Assembly: GCF_902489635.1 (NCBI RefSeq)
Contig: NZ_CABUAN010000019.1
Location: 1 to 40,621, forward strand
DNA from: an uncultured Porphyromonas sp.
GTDB lineage: Bacteria; Bacteroidota; Bacteroidia; Bacteroidales; Porphyromonadaceae
Direction: 5' to 3'
Length of the DNA: 40,621 bases
Positions 40,568 to 40,621 of the stretch are shown piece after piece (within the stretch, counting starts at the first letter, position 1; the number at the start of each line of letters is the position of its first letter). Position numbers and translations under genes: made by a program. The notes beneath the pieces were generated by a model, which saw only the letters and a list, made by a program, of their open reading frames with translations, was not told the origin of the DNA and did no database searches.

Positions 40568-40621
40568 CTAGACTTTGCAGAAAGGATGAAGCGCAAGGCG
40601 CTGAGGGTGAGGTCTGAAGGG

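Noticed and set aside
40423..40617. Open frame of 64 codons after tgt
   Set aside because: It runs through three hairpins and has no recognisable domain or start signal.
1..40621. tRNA or rRNA genes
   Set aside because: No cloverleaf with a GGTTCGA-type arm or rRNA core sequence was found by eye; a covariance search was not possible.

Overview
The window looks like a chromosomal segment of a Bacteroidota bacterium, most likely a Porphyromonas species. The basis is family content and style: promoters of the Bacteroidetes type (TAnnTTTG with an upstream TTG about 20 bp away), a type IX secretion sorting domain (type B), a DUF3078 outer-membrane protein, a DUF4290 protein, a Cbp1-like coiled-coil lipoprotein, and a PD-(D/E)XK/AddB-like nuclease. 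The core genes look moderately GC-rich. The first ~2.9 kb is visibly more AT-rich and carries two lipoproteins. Species assignment is inference only.

Layout. 1-671: a repeat region with a mobile-element-like inverted-repeat unit and a hairpin, ending in a good promoter. 672-2801 (+): a leucine-rich-repeat lipoprotein and a DUF4878-like lipoprotein, closed by a long convergent hairpin. 2970-6106 (-): rsmI, a Cbp1-like lipoprotein, a YjjG-type HAD phosphatase and recO. 6244-14200 (-): a six-gene run of LysM/substrate-binding-like protein, beta-barrel protein, CPBP protease, AddB-like nuclease, T9SS type B cargo and an IMPACT/YigZ protein. 14489-22501 (-): a seven-gene housekeeping run lysS-gpsA-pgi-DUF4290-murA-rimM-dxr, with a recognisable promoter before lysS and a strong intrinsic terminator after dxr.

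22502-23501: a ~1 kb divergent intergenic region packed with repeats. It holds two mobile-element-like units with terminal inverted repeats and two oppositely oriented arrays, each of eight contiguous 21-22 bp units centred on CCACGTGG or a CCTCCGAAG variant. 23502-28021 (+): pyrB, pyrI, lemA, a TPM-domain protein and a CaCA antiporter. 28216-28612 (+): RNase P RNA. 28706-32790 (+): a YihY-family membrane protein, a patatin-like lipase and a GH13 glycosidase. 32882-40419 (+): an NfnA/NfnB-like flavoprotein pair, a PriA homologue, a DUF3078 protein and tgt. 40420-40621: three consecutive hairpins at the window edge.

How the genes work together. The minus-strand half is mainly envelope biogenesis and core metabolism: MurA makes peptidoglycan precursor, Dxr isoprenoid precursor, GpsA glycerol-3-phosphate and Pgi hexose phosphate, while RimM, RsmI and LysS serve translation. 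The plus-strand half combines pyrimidine synthesis (PyrB/PyrI), electron bifurcation or NADPH supply (NfnAB-like), tRNA modification (Tgt) and RNA processing (rnpB).

The most unusual signals are the helically phased 22-bp palindrome arrays with their associated inverted-repeat elements (and a diverged third array upstream of the LysM promoter), and a PriA homologue that keeps its eight zinc cysteines but has lost every recognisable helicase motor motif. MurA with Asp in place of the fosfomycin-target Cys and Tgt without its zinc cysteines are also notable, though both may be lineage traits.
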